A DNA stretch of 64,000 nt from Gillisia sp. CAL575 (GCF_000403785.1 NZ_APHJ01000031.1:19174-83173); one strand, 5' to 3'. Shown: positions 36,642 through 46,082, counted from the stretch's first letter. Numbers and translations: made by a program. The notes: generated by a model not told the origin, from the letters alone.

Positions 36642-37352
36642 GTGGACGAAATTTTACTTAAATGTGCTGTTGTGGATGATTCTAGCTTACAACGTTTATC
36701 GATTGTAAAGCTTATCATGGATCACCCTAACTTAAAGGTTGTTGCACAGTACAATAATGCGATAGAAACTAAAAATGGTTTATTAGATACAGATGTAGAT
36801 CTAATATTTCTGGATATAGAGATGCCTATACTTTCAGGTTTTGATCTTCTAGACGATCTTCCTAATAAACCTCAGATCATATTCGTTACAGGGAAAACAA
36901 AATATGCTTTTAAGGCATTTGATTATGATGCGGTAGATTACATTCACAAACCGGTAAATAGAGAGCGTTTTAATAATGCAGTTGCTAAAGCTATTAATCT
37001 TTATCAGCTAAAAACTAATGGTGTTCCTGTTGAAGATGAAAATTTTATCTTTGTAAAAAGTAATCTAAAGAACAGAAAGGTATTTCTTAGTAAACTAAAG
37101 TATATAGAAGCTTTAGGAGATTATGTGAAGTTTGTAACCGAGAAAGATACGTTTGTTGTTCTTGCAACTATGAAATCTTTTGAGCAGCAATTACCATCGG
37201 ATAAATTTTTGAGAATTCATAAATCTTACATTGTAAACCTTGAAAAAGTAGAGCGTTATAATAGTAAGAATATAGAAATAGATAAACAGCAACTGCCATT
37301 AAGCAGACATAAGAAAGCAAATCTTATAGAAGCGCTTAGCTCCATGCAATAG
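36642..37352 (+). CDS. LytTR-family response regulator
   Basis: A 236-residue two-component regulator. The receiver domain (1-120) has the acidic pair VVDDSS, the phospho-acceptor in LIFLDIEMPILSGFD, the threonine in VTGKT and the lysine in YIHKPV. The LytTR DNA-binding domain covers about 135-235 (YIEALGDYVKFVTE, then FLRIHKSYIVNLEKVERY and LPLSRHKK). The start is a GTG at 36642; no better in-frame ATG exists upstream. No histidine kinase is adjacent, so the partner is unknown. Such regulators typically control surface or exopolysaccharide genes. Confidence 0.93.
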   Translation: MDEILLKCAVVDDSSLQRLSIVKLIMDHPNLKVVAQYNNAIETKNGLLDTDVDLIFLDIEMPILSGFDLLDDLPNKPQIIFVTGKTKYAFKAFDYDAVDYIHKPVNRERFNNAVAKAINLYQLKTNGVPVEDENFIFVKSNLKNRKVFLSKLKYIEALGDYVKFVTEKDTFVVLATMKSFEQQLPSDKFLRIHKSYIVNLEKVERYNSKNIEIDKQQLPLSRHKKANLIEALSSMQ

Positions 37353-37371
37353 TCTTATTGAATTATATAGA

Positions 37372-37393
37372 ATTTTAATGATCCCATTAAAAT
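37372..37393. terminator. Weak AT-rich hairpin between convergent genes
   Basis: ATTTTAATG and CATTAAAAT are perfect 9-bp arms around ATCC in the 70-bp gap between the LytTR gene and priA. Without GC content or a T run, termination by this structure is uncertain. Confidence 0.35.
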
Positions 37394-37422
37394 CCTGAAT
37401 TCTTACAATTTTAATGTTTCAA

Positions 37423-39876
37423 TTAGGAAGGATCTACATTTGATATTATCCTTACACTTCTCCAAATCCCGACTGATTTAAAACTTTTTAAGATCTTGCG
37501 AATATACTTTTTAGTCTTTCCTAAAGATTGATTAGGCGGTATCTTTAATAGTATATTTTTATAGTATTCATTCCGTATTCTCGCAACTGGTGGAAATTCT
37601 GGACCTAATACATTTTCCCGAAAAACATTAGCCAGCGATTTTGCAATCCAATCTGCCGCATCGTTGGTCTTAGAATAATCTCTACTCTTAATAGTGAATT
37701 TTATAAGCTTATAATAAGGAGGATATTGATATTGATAACGTTCCTCCAACTGCTCCTTATACATTTCCAAATAATTATTTTCTGAAACTTGCTTTACTAT
37801 TTGATGATGCGGATTATAAGTTTGAACAATCACCTTTCCCCTATTCTTAGTTCTTCCAGATCTCCCAGCAACCTGAAGCATTAATTGAAAGCTGCGCTCA
37901 TGCGCTCTAAAATCAGGAAAATTTAGCAAATTATCGGCATTCATAATTCCCACCAATCTAACTTTTCTAAAATCGAGTCCTTTACTTAACATTTGAGTTC
38001 CAACTAGAACATCAATGCTCTCCTGTTCAAAAGCGCTTATTATTTTTTGATGCCCGTGCTTCCCTCGTGTGGTATCTAGGTCCATACGCCCAATTTTTGC
38101 CTCAGGAAGTAAAGATCTTAATTCTGTTTCAATTTGCTCGGTTCCAAAACCTTTGGTGGTAAGCTCTACACTTTCGCAAGCCATACACTGCTTCTGCATT
38201 GCCATGTGATAGCCGCAGTAGTGACATCTTAATTGATTGCTATGATTGTGATAGGTAAGACTTACATCACAATTTGGACATTGCGGGGAATGCCCACAGG
38301 TAAGACATTCTAAAATTGGAGAATAACCTCTTCTATTTTGAAACAAAATAACCTGTTCTCCTTCTTCTAAAGTTAATTTTATCTCGTCTAACAACCTATC
38401 GGAAAAATGACCAGTCATTTTCTTCTTCTTATATTTTTCTTTAAGGTCTACGATCTCAATTTCTGGAGGTAATACATTCCCATATCTATTATTTAAAGAA
38501 ACAAGACCATATTTATTATGAGTTGCATTATAATAAGTTTCTAAAGAAGGAGTCGCAGAGCCTAATAGTACTTTTGCATCATGGAATTTTGCCAAAACAA
38601 CAGATGCATCTCTCGCATTGTATCTTGGAGCAGGATCAAATTGCTTAAAAGTAGTTTCATGCTCTTCATCCACCACAATAAGACCTAAATTTTTAAAAGG
38701 AAGAAATATAGCTGAGCGTGCTCCTAAAATGATCTTAGCTTTCACGTTATCGTTTAAAACATGTTTGTACACTTCCATCCGTTCATTCACAGAGTATTTA
38801 CTGTGATAAACCAATACCTGTTCCCCAAAAAAAGATTGCAAACGGGAAACCAATTGAGCTGTTAAAGCTATTTCTGGAAGTAAATAAAGCACTTGCTTTC
38901 CTTCCTTGATTACTCTTTCTATAAGTTTTATATAAATCTCTGTCTTCCCGGAAGAAGTAATTCCATGAAGCAAGCAAACATCTGTGTCCTTATAAGCTTC
39001 GGTTATTTCATTAAATGCAGTTTGTTGCCACTCATTTAAAACCATTTTTTGATCAACATCATCTATATCAAACTGAATTCTATCTTTTTGTAAATGGAAT
39101 TCTATTAGAACCTTCTTATCAATTAAACTTTTTATTACTGCAGTTGAAGTTTCACTAGTTTTTGCAAGGGCTTTTAGTTCAAGTGGTTTCTTGGATTTCG
39201 CCTGAAGCTGAAAAAGACTTAGTATCACTGCTTTCTGTTTAGGTGCTTTACTAAGTTCATCTAGCAATAAATGCATTTCTTTTTCTGAAAGAAACTTTTC
39301 ATTCAGTTTTACGTAACGAATCAACTTGGGTTTATACTGCTCAAAAATCTCCTGATTTACAACCACAATCCCTTTAGAAACTAACCTATTAATAATAGGA
39401 AGTACCGTTTTCTTATCTAGCAACTGCATGATTTCTTGGATCTTAAGAGAAGATTGCCTTTGCAAGGCTTCATATATAAGATATTCCTGATCATCCAAAT
39501 TTTCATCTTCCCCATTCCCAGAGGGCAAAAGCTGAATTAAACTTTCACTTTCTAAAAGAAATCCTCCAGGCAAAGCCGCCTTAAGCACCTCTCCTTCTGC
39601 GCACATATAATATGAAGAAATCCAATTCCAAAATTTCAACTGATTTTCAGTTACAATCGCAGAATCGTCAAGGATTTGTTCAATCTCCTTCGCTTCGTAC
39701 TTCTCGGGAGCCTTATTATGACTAGAGGCAACGATCCCTGTATATATCTTAGATTTTCCAAATGGCACAGCAACTCGCATTCCTGTAGTCAATACTTCAG
39801 CCTCGTCCTGAGAAATTTCATAAGTAAATTGCATTTCTAATGGAAGAGGAAGAATTATATCTATATAAAAACCCAT
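37423..39876 (-). CDS. priA: Primosomal protein N' (replication restart helicase PriA)
   Basis: An 817-residue DNA helicase that reloads the replisome at stalled forks. The N-terminal 3'-end-binding domain is followed by the helicase core with Walker A GITSSGKTEIYIKL, Walker B/DEEH (LIVVDEEHETTFKQ), and motif III GSATPSLE. A zinc-binding insertion contains eight cysteines in CLTCGHSPQCPNCD and CHYCG...CMACES. The C-terminal motifs GTQMLSKGLDF and LQVAGRSGRT complete it. It is slightly longer than the E. coli protein (732), as usual in Bacteroidota. Confidence 0.97.
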   Translation of the reverse strand: MGFYIDIILPLPLEMQFTYEISQDEAEVLTTGMRVAVPFGKSKIYTGIVASSHNKAPEKYEAKEIEQILDDSAIVTENQLKFWNWISSYYMCAEGEVLKAALPGGFLLESESLIQLLPSGNGEDENLDDQEYLIYEALQRQSSLKIQEIMQLLDKKTVLPIINRLVSKGIVVVNQEIFEQYKPKLIRYVKLNEKFLSEKEMHLLLDELSKAPKQKAVILSLFQLQAKSKKPLELKALAKTSETSTAVIKSLIDKKVLIEFHLQKDRIQFDIDDVDQKMVLNEWQQTAFNEITEAYKDTDVCLLHGITSSGKTEIYIKLIERVIKEGKQVLYLLPEIALTAQLVSRLQSFFGEQVLVYHSKYSVNERMEVYKHVLNDNVKAKIILGARSAIFLPFKNLGLIVVDEEHETTFKQFDPAPRYNARDASVVLAKFHDAKVLLGSATPSLETYYNATHNKYGLVSLNNRYGNVLPPEIEIVDLKEKYKKKKMTGHFSDRLLDEIKLTLEEGEQVILFQNRRGYSPILECLTCGHSPQCPNCDVSLTYHNHSNQLRCHYCGYHMAMQKQCMACESVELTTKGFGTEQIETELRSLLPEAKIGRMDLDTTRGKHGHQKIISAFEQESIDVLVGTQMLSKGLDFRKVRLVGIMNADNLLNFPDFRAHERSFQLMLQVAGRSGRTKNRGKVIVQTYNPHHQIVKQVSENNYLEMYKEQLEERYQYQYPPYYKLIKFTIKSRDYSKTNDAADWIAKSLANVFRENVLGPEFPPVARIRNEYYKNILLKIPPNQSLGKTKKYIRKILKSFKSVGIWRSVRIISNVDPS

Positions 39877-40070
39877 GCAGTAGCTTTAAATTGGTTAACG
39901 AATTTTTGAAATCTGTGCTTTTCAGAATTTTAAAATATGGACTATTTTATTAATTATCAACCTAAGTGTAGCTATAGTTTGAAATATAACTCCACACCAA
40001 GCGCGTGGATATTTTAATTCTATACGCTTAAGAAAACTGATAGTCTTACAAATTTAAACTTCTTTTTACT

Positions 40071-40107
40071 GCAATAAAAAAATCCACTCCTATAAAGAGT
40101 GGATTTT
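40071..40107 (-). terminator. Rho-independent terminator of the DUF2147 gene
   Basis: AAAATCCACTC and GAGTGGATTTT form an 11-bp stem (40079-40107), followed on the minus strand by a T-rich run. Confidence 0.85.
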
Positions 40108-40131
40108 ACAACAATTCTAATATTTAGAATA

Positions 40132-40566
40132 TTATTCTGCTCGTATCCAAGTTTGTGTTCGATAGAAAAAAGAAATATACCCTCTCACATTTAATTTTTC
40201 AGGATTATCTTCATCAAGCCAGACTTTACATCTATACACCTTTCCTGTTTTCGGATCGGTTACTGTTCCTCCAGAATATTCATCTCCGTCATTCTCCAGA
40301 CCAGTCATAACAACCATTCCTTCAATAGGCTTATCCTTTAGTTCACCTTCACATTTTGTACAAACTCTATCTCTATCTTCTTCCTTTAAGATCTTAACAA
40401 CCTTACCATTAAGTACATCACCTGCTTTATAAATCTCTATAATCGAGGTAGATTTACCTGTTTCTTCGTTTACAGTCTTCCATTTACCCAATACAGATTG
40501 AGCATGGGAGCTATACCCAAAACAAAGTATTAACAGGGAAAATAACGTAGGATTTTTCATTTTCAT
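40132..40566 (-). CDS. DUF2147 exported protein
   Basis: A 144-residue protein with a signal peptide (KNPTLFSLLILCFGYSSHAQS). The mature domain fits DUF2147: VLGKWKTVNEETGKSTSIIEIY, then VCTKCEGELKDKPIEGMVVM with a CxxC pair, then GTVTDPKTGKVYRCKVW. It is predicted to be periplasmic, with a lipocalin-like fold. The function is unknown. An internal ATG at 40560 is an equally good start. It lies 35 bp after the chalcone-isomerase-like gene and is probably co-transcribed with it. Confidence 0.87.
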   Translation of the reverse strand: MKMKNPTLFSLLILCFGYSSHAQSVLGKWKTVNEETGKSTSIIEIYKAGDVLNGKVVKILKEEDRDRVCTKCEGELKDKPIEGMVVMTGLENDGDEYSGGTVTDPKTGKVYRCKVWLDEDNPEKLNVRGYISFFYRTQTWIRAE

Positions 40567-40601
40567 AATTGGAATACGTCTAAATTTTTAAATTAATTTA
40601 A

Positions 40602-41165
40602 TTAGCTCTTACCTAACATTGCATCTTTAAGATCTTTATCTGCTGGTTTATTAGATAACCAGATCCCAAATAAAGCTTTTTTAAATTCCTTTCCTGGAAT
40701 GGTTCCAAGTAATTTATTGTTTTTAAAAACTTTCACTCCTTCTTTGGGTAGATATACCATATCAAAAATGTCATTCTTTTGGATCTCATCTAAAAAATAG
40801 CCTTTAAATTGAGCTATTTCTGAAGAAATTCCTGAAGTTTTACCACCAGTAGCATTTTCAAAACCTTCATTTACAGCATCCACCATCTTGTCACTAGTAA
40901 TCAATTTTGATACTATATGTAATTTGATAGCCATTGGCTGATTTCCATTTATAATTCCATTGGCATCAGCATTCTTTTTATCTAAATATAATGCTCCAGC
41001 ATACAAATCCATCCAAAACTTTTCTCTTACTCCTACTCCATTCAGCGCTAATTTTTCGCCTTCAAAAGTCACAGAGTTTGGTAAAGTAACGCCAGCTGCT
41101 TTTGTTTGAGCAGGTGCAGATGCAAAAGTTACCATTGCGAACAATAACAATAAAACATTTTTCAT
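40602..41165 (-). CDS. Chalcone-isomerase-like exported protein
   Basis: A 187-residue protein with a signal peptide (KNVLLLLFAMVTFASAPAQT). The mature part matches the bacterial chalcone-isomerase-like fold: LNGVGVREKFWMDLYAGALYL at the start, KLITSDKMVDAVNEGF and GIWLSNKPADKDLKDAML at the end. Bacterial members generally lack plant-type activity and may bind fatty acids or heme; the role is unknown. It lies 12 bp downstream of the YihY gene. Confidence 0.85.
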   Translation of the reverse strand: MKNVLLLLFAMVTFASAPAQTKAAGVTLPNSVTFEGEKLALNGVGVREKFWMDLYAGALYLDKKNADANGIINGNQPMAIKLHIVSKLITSDKMVDAVNEGFENATGGKTSGISSEIAQFKGYFLDEIQKNDIFDMVYLPKEGVKVFKNNKLLGTIPGKEFKKALFGIWLSNKPADKDLKDAMLGKS

Positions 41166-41177
41166 TTTAATTTGAGT

Positions 41178-42110
41178 TTAGTTAATTAATTTTGTTTTCT
41201 TTTTCATTTTTAATAATGAGGCATTCAATTCAAATCCAAGCAACAATATATTAGAATTTAACCATATATACACCATAAGTACTAAAAGTGCTCCAATAGA
41301 TCCATATAATTCGTTATATCTACTAAAATTCTCTATATATAAACCAAACAAATAAGTGTTTAATAATATTAAAATAGTAGTGAACAATGCACCTGCTGAG
41401 AAAAATCTTGAATGTCTACCTTCCCGTGTTCCAGAATAATATAAGGTTGCAACGGCAGCATAGATCAATAAAATAAACGCAGTATATTTCACCAACTTAG
41501 GTGATAAACTTTTTTCACCAAAAATTCCTAACTGGCTGATATCATCCACTGCATATGTGAGATAAACCGCTAGTATAACAGTAATTAACAACAACAATGC
41601 CATAATTATGGAAACACCTAGAGCTACAAAATATTGTCTAACAATTGATCTATTGGTATTAGTATGAAAGGAATACTCAAAACCCGTAAAAATAGAGTTC
41701 ACCCCATTGGTCATTAAAAAAATAGAAAGAATAAAGGTAACAGATAGCAAACCACCACGAGGTGTACTTGCAATATCGTAAAATACGTCATTAAAAAATT
41801 CTGAAGTAGTTGGTGGTAATAAAGAATCCATAAACACCAAAAACTGTAATTGGAAATCGTCTATGAATTGAATATATGGTATAAGGTTAAGGACAAATAA
41901 AAGAAATGGGAACAGCGCCATAAAAAAGCTAAATGCAATTGCACTTGCTCTGGTAGAAAAAGTTCCTTCTATGATCCCTCCAGAATAGATCACCCAAAGA
42001 TCATGAAATGTTAAACCCTCCAAACCTGGAAGTCTAATTTTACTGGTTCTATACTCCCAAGCCTCAGAAATTCTAACTAATAGCGATTTGGAAGATCTTT
42101 TAGCTTGCAT
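41178..42110 (-). CDS. YihY/BrkB-family inner-membrane protein
   Basis: A 310-residue membrane protein with about six hydrophobic helices and the family traits AFSFFMALFPFLLFVLNLIPY near the N-terminus and YGSIGALLVLMVYIWLNSNILLLGFELNA near the C-terminus. It was once thought to be RNase BN, an error corrected long ago; the true function is not settled. It sits between nadC (3 bp apart) and the chalcone-isomerase-like gene on one strand. Confidence 0.9.
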   Translation of the reverse strand: MQAKRSSKSLLVRISEAWEYRTSKIRLPGLEGLTFHDLWVIYSGGIIEGTFSTRASAIAFSFFMALFPFLLFVLNLIPYIQFIDDFQLQFLVFMDSLLPPTTSEFFNDVFYDIASTPRGGLLSVTFILSIFLMTNGVNSIFTGFEYSFHTNTNRSIVRQYFVALGVSIIMALLLLITVILAVYLTYAVDDISQLGIFGEKSLSPKLVKYTAFILLIYAAVATLYYSGTREGRHSRFFSAGALFTTILILLNTYLFGLYIENFSRYNELYGSIGALLVLMVYIWLNSNILLLGFELNASLLKMKKKTKLIN

Positions 42111-42113
42111 GCA

Positions 42114-42971
42114 CTATACCGCTTTTAAACTAAGATCCATATTATAAACAGAATGGGTTAATGCTCCACTAGAAACAAAATCTACACCACATTCCGCATA
42201 TTTTCGTACCGTGTCCAAGGTAATTCCTCCGCTGGACTCTGTTAGACATTTATTATTAATTAGTTGAACTGCTTTTTTAGTCTCCTCGTAATTAAAGTTA
42301 TCTATAAGAATTCTATAAATTCCATCACTTTCTAAAATTTCTTGGATTTCTTTTAAATCTCTTGCTTCAACAATAATTTTTAAATCCAGATCATTGCTTT
42401 TAAGATACGCTTTGGTTTTTTCTATTGCCTTAGTAATTCCGCCAGCAAAATCTATATGGTTATCCTTTAACATAATCATGTCATACAAAGCAAATCTGTG
42501 ATTCTCTCCTCCCCCAATTTTTACTGCCCATTTCTCCAGAGCTCTTATTCCAGGAGTGGTTTTTCTGGTATCTAAAATCTGCGTTTTTGTACCCTCAAGA
42601 TTTTTCACAAATTCATTAGTCTTGGTAGCAATCGCACTCATTCGTTGCATTGCATTCAAAACCAATCGCTCTGCTTTTAAAATAGATTGTGAGGAACCTT
42701 CAACATAAAATACAATGTCTCTTTTCTGTACACGCTGTCCATCTTCAATTAAAGTTTCAACTTTAAGTTCTGGATCTATATGATTAAACACCTGTTTCGC
42801 AAATTCTACTCCGGCAATGATTCCGTTGTCTTTTACTAAAAGTTTAGCCTTTCCTTTGGCTTCTTTTGGAATACATGCCAAAGAGCTATGGTCTCCTTCT
42901 CCAACATCTTCTCTTATAGCATTAGAAATAATTAATTCAATTTCCTTCTGAAATTGTGCTTGTGAAATCAT
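42114..42971 (-). CDS. nadC: Nicotinate-nucleotide pyrophosphorylase (quinolinate phosphoribosyltransferase)
   Basis: A 285-residue enzyme of de novo NAD synthesis that converts quinolinate and PRPP to nicotinate mononucleotide. It has the typical order: REDVGEGDHSSLACIP, AERLVLNAMQRMSAIAT, DTRKTTPGIRALEKWAVKIGGG, HRFALYDMIMLKDNH and the C-terminal ESSGGITLDTVRKYAECGVDFVSSGALTHS. All active-site arginines and lysines are visible. It leads the operon nadC-yihY-chalcone isomerase-DUF2147 and is divergent from rlmH. Confidence 0.97.
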   Translation of the reverse strand: MISQAQFQKEIELIISNAIREDVGEGDHSSLACIPKEAKGKAKLLVKDNGIIAGVEFAKQVFNHIDPELKVETLIEDGQRVQKRDIVFYVEGSSQSILKAERLVLNAMQRMSAIATKTNEFVKNLEGTKTQILDTRKTTPGIRALEKWAVKIGGGENHRFALYDMIMLKDNHIDFAGGITKAIEKTKAYLKSNDLDLKIIVEARDLKEIQEILESDGIYRILIDNFNYEETKKAVQLINNKCLTESSGGITLDTVRKYAECGVDFVSSGALTHSVYNMDLSLKAV

Positions 42972-42980
42972 AGCAATAGT

Positions 42981-42988
42981 TATTTTTG
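42981..42988 (+). promoter_or_regulatory. -7 element of the rlmH promoter
   Basis: TATTTTTG fits TAnnTTTG, 24 bases before the rlmH ATG. A TTGTG lies 18 bp upstream as a possible -33 element, inside the start of the divergent nadC. Confidence 0.5.
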
Positions 42989-43012
42989 TAAATGTAGCAA
43001 AGTCTTAGTAAA

Positions 43013-43486
43013 ATGACCATAAAATTACTTGGTATAGGTAAAACAGATGATAAAACTCTTCAAAATTTAACGGATGTTTATATAAAAAGGCTTCAGTTCT
43101 ATAATAAATTTGAAATTGAACTGATTCCTGATCTCAAAAAAGTCAAAAATTTAGATGAGAATCAGCAGAAACAAAAGGAAGGAGAACTTATTCTAAATAA
43201 GATTACAACCTCAGATTTTGTTGTGCTACTGGATGAAAATGGAAAGCAACTGAGCTCGGTTGGCTTTTCTGAATTTATTCAGAAACGATTTAACAGCGGA
43301 TTAAAACAAGTAATCTTTATAATTGGTGGGCCTTATGGCTTTTCTGAAGAGGTTTATAGCCGAGCGGACACTAAAATATCACTTTCTAAAATGACCTTTT
43401 CTCATCAGATGGTCAGGCTATTTTTTACAGAACAATTATATAGAGCCTTTACTATTTTAAAGAATGAACCTTACCATCACCGTTAA
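43013..43486 (+). CDS. rlmH: 23S rRNA pseudouridine(1915) N3-methyltransferase
   Basis: A 157-residue SPOUT methyltransferase that modifies pseudouridine 1915 of 23S rRNA in the 70S ribosome. It has the SPOUT knot motifs VLLDENGKQLSS, FIIGGPYGF and LSKMTFSHQMVRLFFTEQLYRAFTI, ending with EPYHHR. Length is exact for the family. It is followed after 10 bp by rdgB. Confidence 0.97.
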   Translation: MTIKLLGIGKTDDKTLQNLTDVYIKRLQFYNKFEIELIPDLKKVKNLDENQQKQKEGELILNKITTSDFVVLLDENGKQLSSVGFSEFIQKRFNSGLKQVIFIIGGPYGFSEEVYSRADTKISLSKMTFSHQMVRLFFTEQLYRAFTILKNEPYHHR

Positions 43487-43496
43487 ATAAACTATT

Positions 43497-44069
43497 ATGA
43501 AACTTGTATTCGCCACTCACAATAAGAATAAACTTAAGGAAGTACAGGCCTTATTTCCCAAAAATATCACCCTGCTCTCTTTAGATGATATTGGATGCTT
43601 TGAGGAAATTCCTGAAACAGCCGATACATTAGATGGAAATGCCATTTTAAAAGCAAATTTTGTGAAAGAGCATTACCAAATGGATTGTTTTGCAGACGAT
43701 ACAGGATTAGTAGTAAAATCTCTTCATGGAGAACCTGGAGTATTTTCAGCAAGATATGCTGGAGAGCAAAAAGACAACGAAGCGAACATAGAGAAGCTTC
43801 TTTCTAATCTAGAGGACAAAGATAATCGTGAAGCCAGATTTAAAACTGTGATTGCATTAAATCTAAACGACCATCAACATTTATTCATGGGTATTTGCAC
43901 TGGCCATATTTTAAAAGAAAAAAAGGGAGAACACGGTTTTGGTTACGATGCTGTTTTTCAGCCAGATAATTCTAATAAATCATTTGCCGAAATGGAATTA
44001 AGTGAGAAATCTAAAATAAGTCATCGAGGTAAAGCACTACAATATCTTATAGATTATCTAGCTAAATAG
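43497..44069 (+). CDS. rdgB: Non-canonical purine NTP pyrophosphatase (RdgB/HAM1)
   Basis: A 190-residue enzyme that hydrolyses dITP and XTP to the monophosphates and so protects DNA from purine deamination products. The signatures are FATHNKNKLKEVQALF at the N-terminus, FADDTGLVV (metal site), GEPGVFSARYAGE and GFGYDAVFQP. It is cytoplasmic and co-transcribed with rlmH. Confidence 0.96.
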   Translation: MKLVFATHNKNKLKEVQALFPKNITLLSLDDIGCFEEIPETADTLDGNAILKANFVKEHYQMDCFADDTGLVVKSLHGEPGVFSARYAGEQKDNEANIEKLLSNLEDKDNREARFKTVIALNLNDHQHLFMGICTGHILKEKKGEHGFGYDAVFQPDNSNKSFAEMELSEKSKISHRGKALQYLIDYLAK

Positions 44070-44093
44070 TTGTTTATTATTCATTTAAGAATT

Positions 44094-44126
44094 TTTGTGT
44101 AAGCTGTAAAGGAAATCGTACCTTTG
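44094..44126 (+). promoter_or_regulatory. Consensus promoter of the DEAD-box helicase
   Basis: TTTG (44094-44097), a 21-bp spacer and TACCTTTG (44119-44126) match the Bacteroidota promoter consensus. Transcription would start about 12 nt before the ATG at 44146. Confidence 0.72.
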
Positions 44127-44145
44127 CAACTTATTAAAATTTTAT

Positions 44146-46014
44146 ATGAATAAATTTGAACAATTAGGATTAAATCCTGCCATACTTAAAGCTGTTGAGG
44201 AAATGGGCTTTACAGAGCCGAGTGAGGTACAGGAAAAAGCGATTCCAATTTTATTGCAAGAAGACACCGATATGGTAGCACTTGCCCAAACAGGTACAGG
44301 AAAAACCGCCGCTTTTGGTTTTCCACTCATCCACAAGATCAACGCACAAAGTAAGCATACACAAGGATTGATTCTTTCCCCTACCAGGGAATTGTGTTTA
44401 CAAATTACCAATGAGCTAAAAAATTATGCGAAGTTCACACCAGGATTAAATACAGTAGCTATTTATGGTGGAGCAAGCATTACAGATCAAGCTCAGCAAA
44501 TTCGTCGTGGTGCACAAGTAATTGTTGCAACTCCAGGAAGAATGCAGGACATGATTAAGCGTAAGTTGGTTGATATTTCAAAAATTGAATACTGCATCCT
44601 TGATGAAGCAGATGAAATGTTGAATATGGGATTCTTTGAAGATATTACAAATATCTTATCTCATACCCCAGTTGAAAAAAACACATGGTTGTTTTCTGCT
44701 ACAATGCCTAGAGAGGTAGCAACGATCGCTAAAAAATTCATGCGTGACCCAATAGAGATTACCGTTGGAAACAAGAATGAAAGTACTTCTAATGTTTCTC
44801 ATGAGTATTATTTAGTAAACACTCGCGATAGATATGCCGCTTTAAGGAGATTAGCAGATGCTAATCCTGAAATTTTCTCTGTGATCTTTTGTAGAACAAA
44901 GAGAGATACTCAAAAAGTAGCTGAAAATTTGGTTGAGGATGGTTATAACGCTGCAGCACTACACGGAGATCTAAGTCAGAATCAACGTGATATGGTAATG
45001 AAGAGTTTTAGAAACCGTCAGATCCAAATGTTGGTTGCAACAGATGTTGCTGCTCGTGGAATTGATGTAGATGATATTACTCACGTTATCAATTACCAAT
45101 TACCTGATGAACCAGAGATTTACACACACCGAAGTGGAAGAACTGGTAGAGCTGGGAAAACTGGTATCTCCATGGTTATTGTTTCTAAAAGTGAACTTAG
45201 AAAGATCAAGAGTATAGAGCGTATTATTAAGAAAAACTTTGAACAAAAAGAAATTCCAGATGGAATGAAAATTTGTGAAGTTCAGCTTTTTCACCTTGCT
45301 AACGATATTAAGAATACTACGATAAATCATGACATAGATCCTTATCTACCAAGTATAGAAGAGGTTTTGGAAGGTTTAACTAAGGAAGAGATCATCAAAA
45401 AGGTATTTTCTGTAGAGTTTACAAGATTCTTCAACCATTATAAGAATGCAGCAGATCTTAACTCAAAAGTATCTAACTCTAGAGATAGAGATAGCGCTTC
45501 TGGAGGATCTTACGGCGGAGACAGCACACGCTATTTCATAAACGTAGGATCTAAAGATGATTTCGATTGGATGTCTTTAAAGGATTATTTAAAAGAGACT
45601 TTAGACCTTGGAAGAGATGATGTTTCTAGAGTAGATGTTAAAGAGAGTTTTTCTTTCTTCAACACTAGCTCAGAAATGGCTGAAAAAGTAATAGCTACTT
45701 TCGAAAATGTACAGCATCAAGGAAGAAGTGTAAATGTAGAAGTTTCTCAAGACACTGGTCGCAGTGGCGGAAGAAGATCTTCTGGCGGTGGAGATCGCAA
45801 TAGAAGTCGCGGTAAAAGCGGTGGAGATTTTAAATCTAAAAGAAGTGATAGTTCATCTGAATCTAGAGGAAGAAGATCTGATAAACCTTCTGAAGGTTCT
45901 AGCAGAAGAAGATCTAGTGATTCTGGAAATTCTAGCGAATCTTCAGGAAGAAGCGGAAGCAGAAAAAAGAACATCTCTAGTTCTGTAAATCGCAGAAAAT
46001 CTAATAGATCATAA
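44146..46014 (+). CDS. DEAD-box RNA helicase with C-terminal RS/RG-rich tail
   Basis: A 622-residue ATP-dependent RNA helicase of the DeaD/CshA type, probably for ribosome assembly or cold adaptation. The core has the Q motif (MGFTEPSEVQEKAIP), Walker A AQTGTGKTA, PTRELCLQ, DEAD in ILDEADEML, SATMP and HRSGRTGRAGKTG. A DbpA-like RNA-binding domain lies about 460-535 (RYFINVGSKDDFDWM). The last 85 residues are low-complexity, made of serine, arginine and glycine, and are expected to be disordered and RNA-binding. It has a good promoter of its own. Confidence 0.95.
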   Translation: MNKFEQLGLNPAILKAVEEMGFTEPSEVQEKAIPILLQEDTDMVALAQTGTGKTAAFGFPLIHKINAQSKHTQGLILSPTRELCLQITNELKNYAKFTPGLNTVAIYGGASITDQAQQIRRGAQVIVATPGRMQDMIKRKLVDISKIEYCILDEADEMLNMGFFEDITNILSHTPVEKNTWLFSATMPREVATIAKKFMRDPIEITVGNKNESTSNVSHEYYLVNTRDRYAALRRLADANPEIFSVIFCRTKRDTQKVAENLVEDGYNAAALHGDLSQNQRDMVMKSFRNRQIQMLVATDVAARGIDVDDITHVINYQLPDEPEIYTHRSGRTGRAGKTGISMVIVSKSELRKIKSIERIIKKNFEQKEIPDGMKICEVQLFHLANDIKNTTINHDIDPYLPSIEEVLEGLTKEEIIKKVFSVEFTRFFNHYKNAADLNSKVSNSRDRDSASGGSYGGDSTRYFINVGSKDDFDWMSLKDYLKETLDLGRDDVSRVDVKESFSFFNTSSEMAEKVIATFENVQHQGRSVNVEVSQDTGRSGGRRSSGGGDRNRSRGKSGGDFKSKRSDSSSESRGRRSDKPSEGSSRRRSSDSGNSSESSGRSGSRKKNISSSVNRRKSNRS

Positions 46015-46023
46015 TTAAATAAT

Positions 46024-46070
46024 CATTGGGAGGAGTTTGGTATAGTTATTACTATACATTCCTCCCAATG
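46024..46070 (+). terminator. Long hairpin after the helicase gene
   Basis: CATTGGGAGGA (46024-46034) pairs with TCCTCCCAATG (46060-46070), and inside GTATAGT pairs with ACTATAC around TATT. The following TATTTTACTTTT is only partly T-rich, so this may terminate the helicase transcript, or it may act as a leader structure of the gene starting 13 bp later. Confidence 0.6.
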
Positions 46071-46082
46071 TATTTTACTTTT

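Noticed and set aside
45747..45988. ORFs on both strands over the helicase tail
   Set aside because: They are other frames of the Ser/Arg/Gly-rich C-terminus of the helicase, open only because of its repetitive codons.
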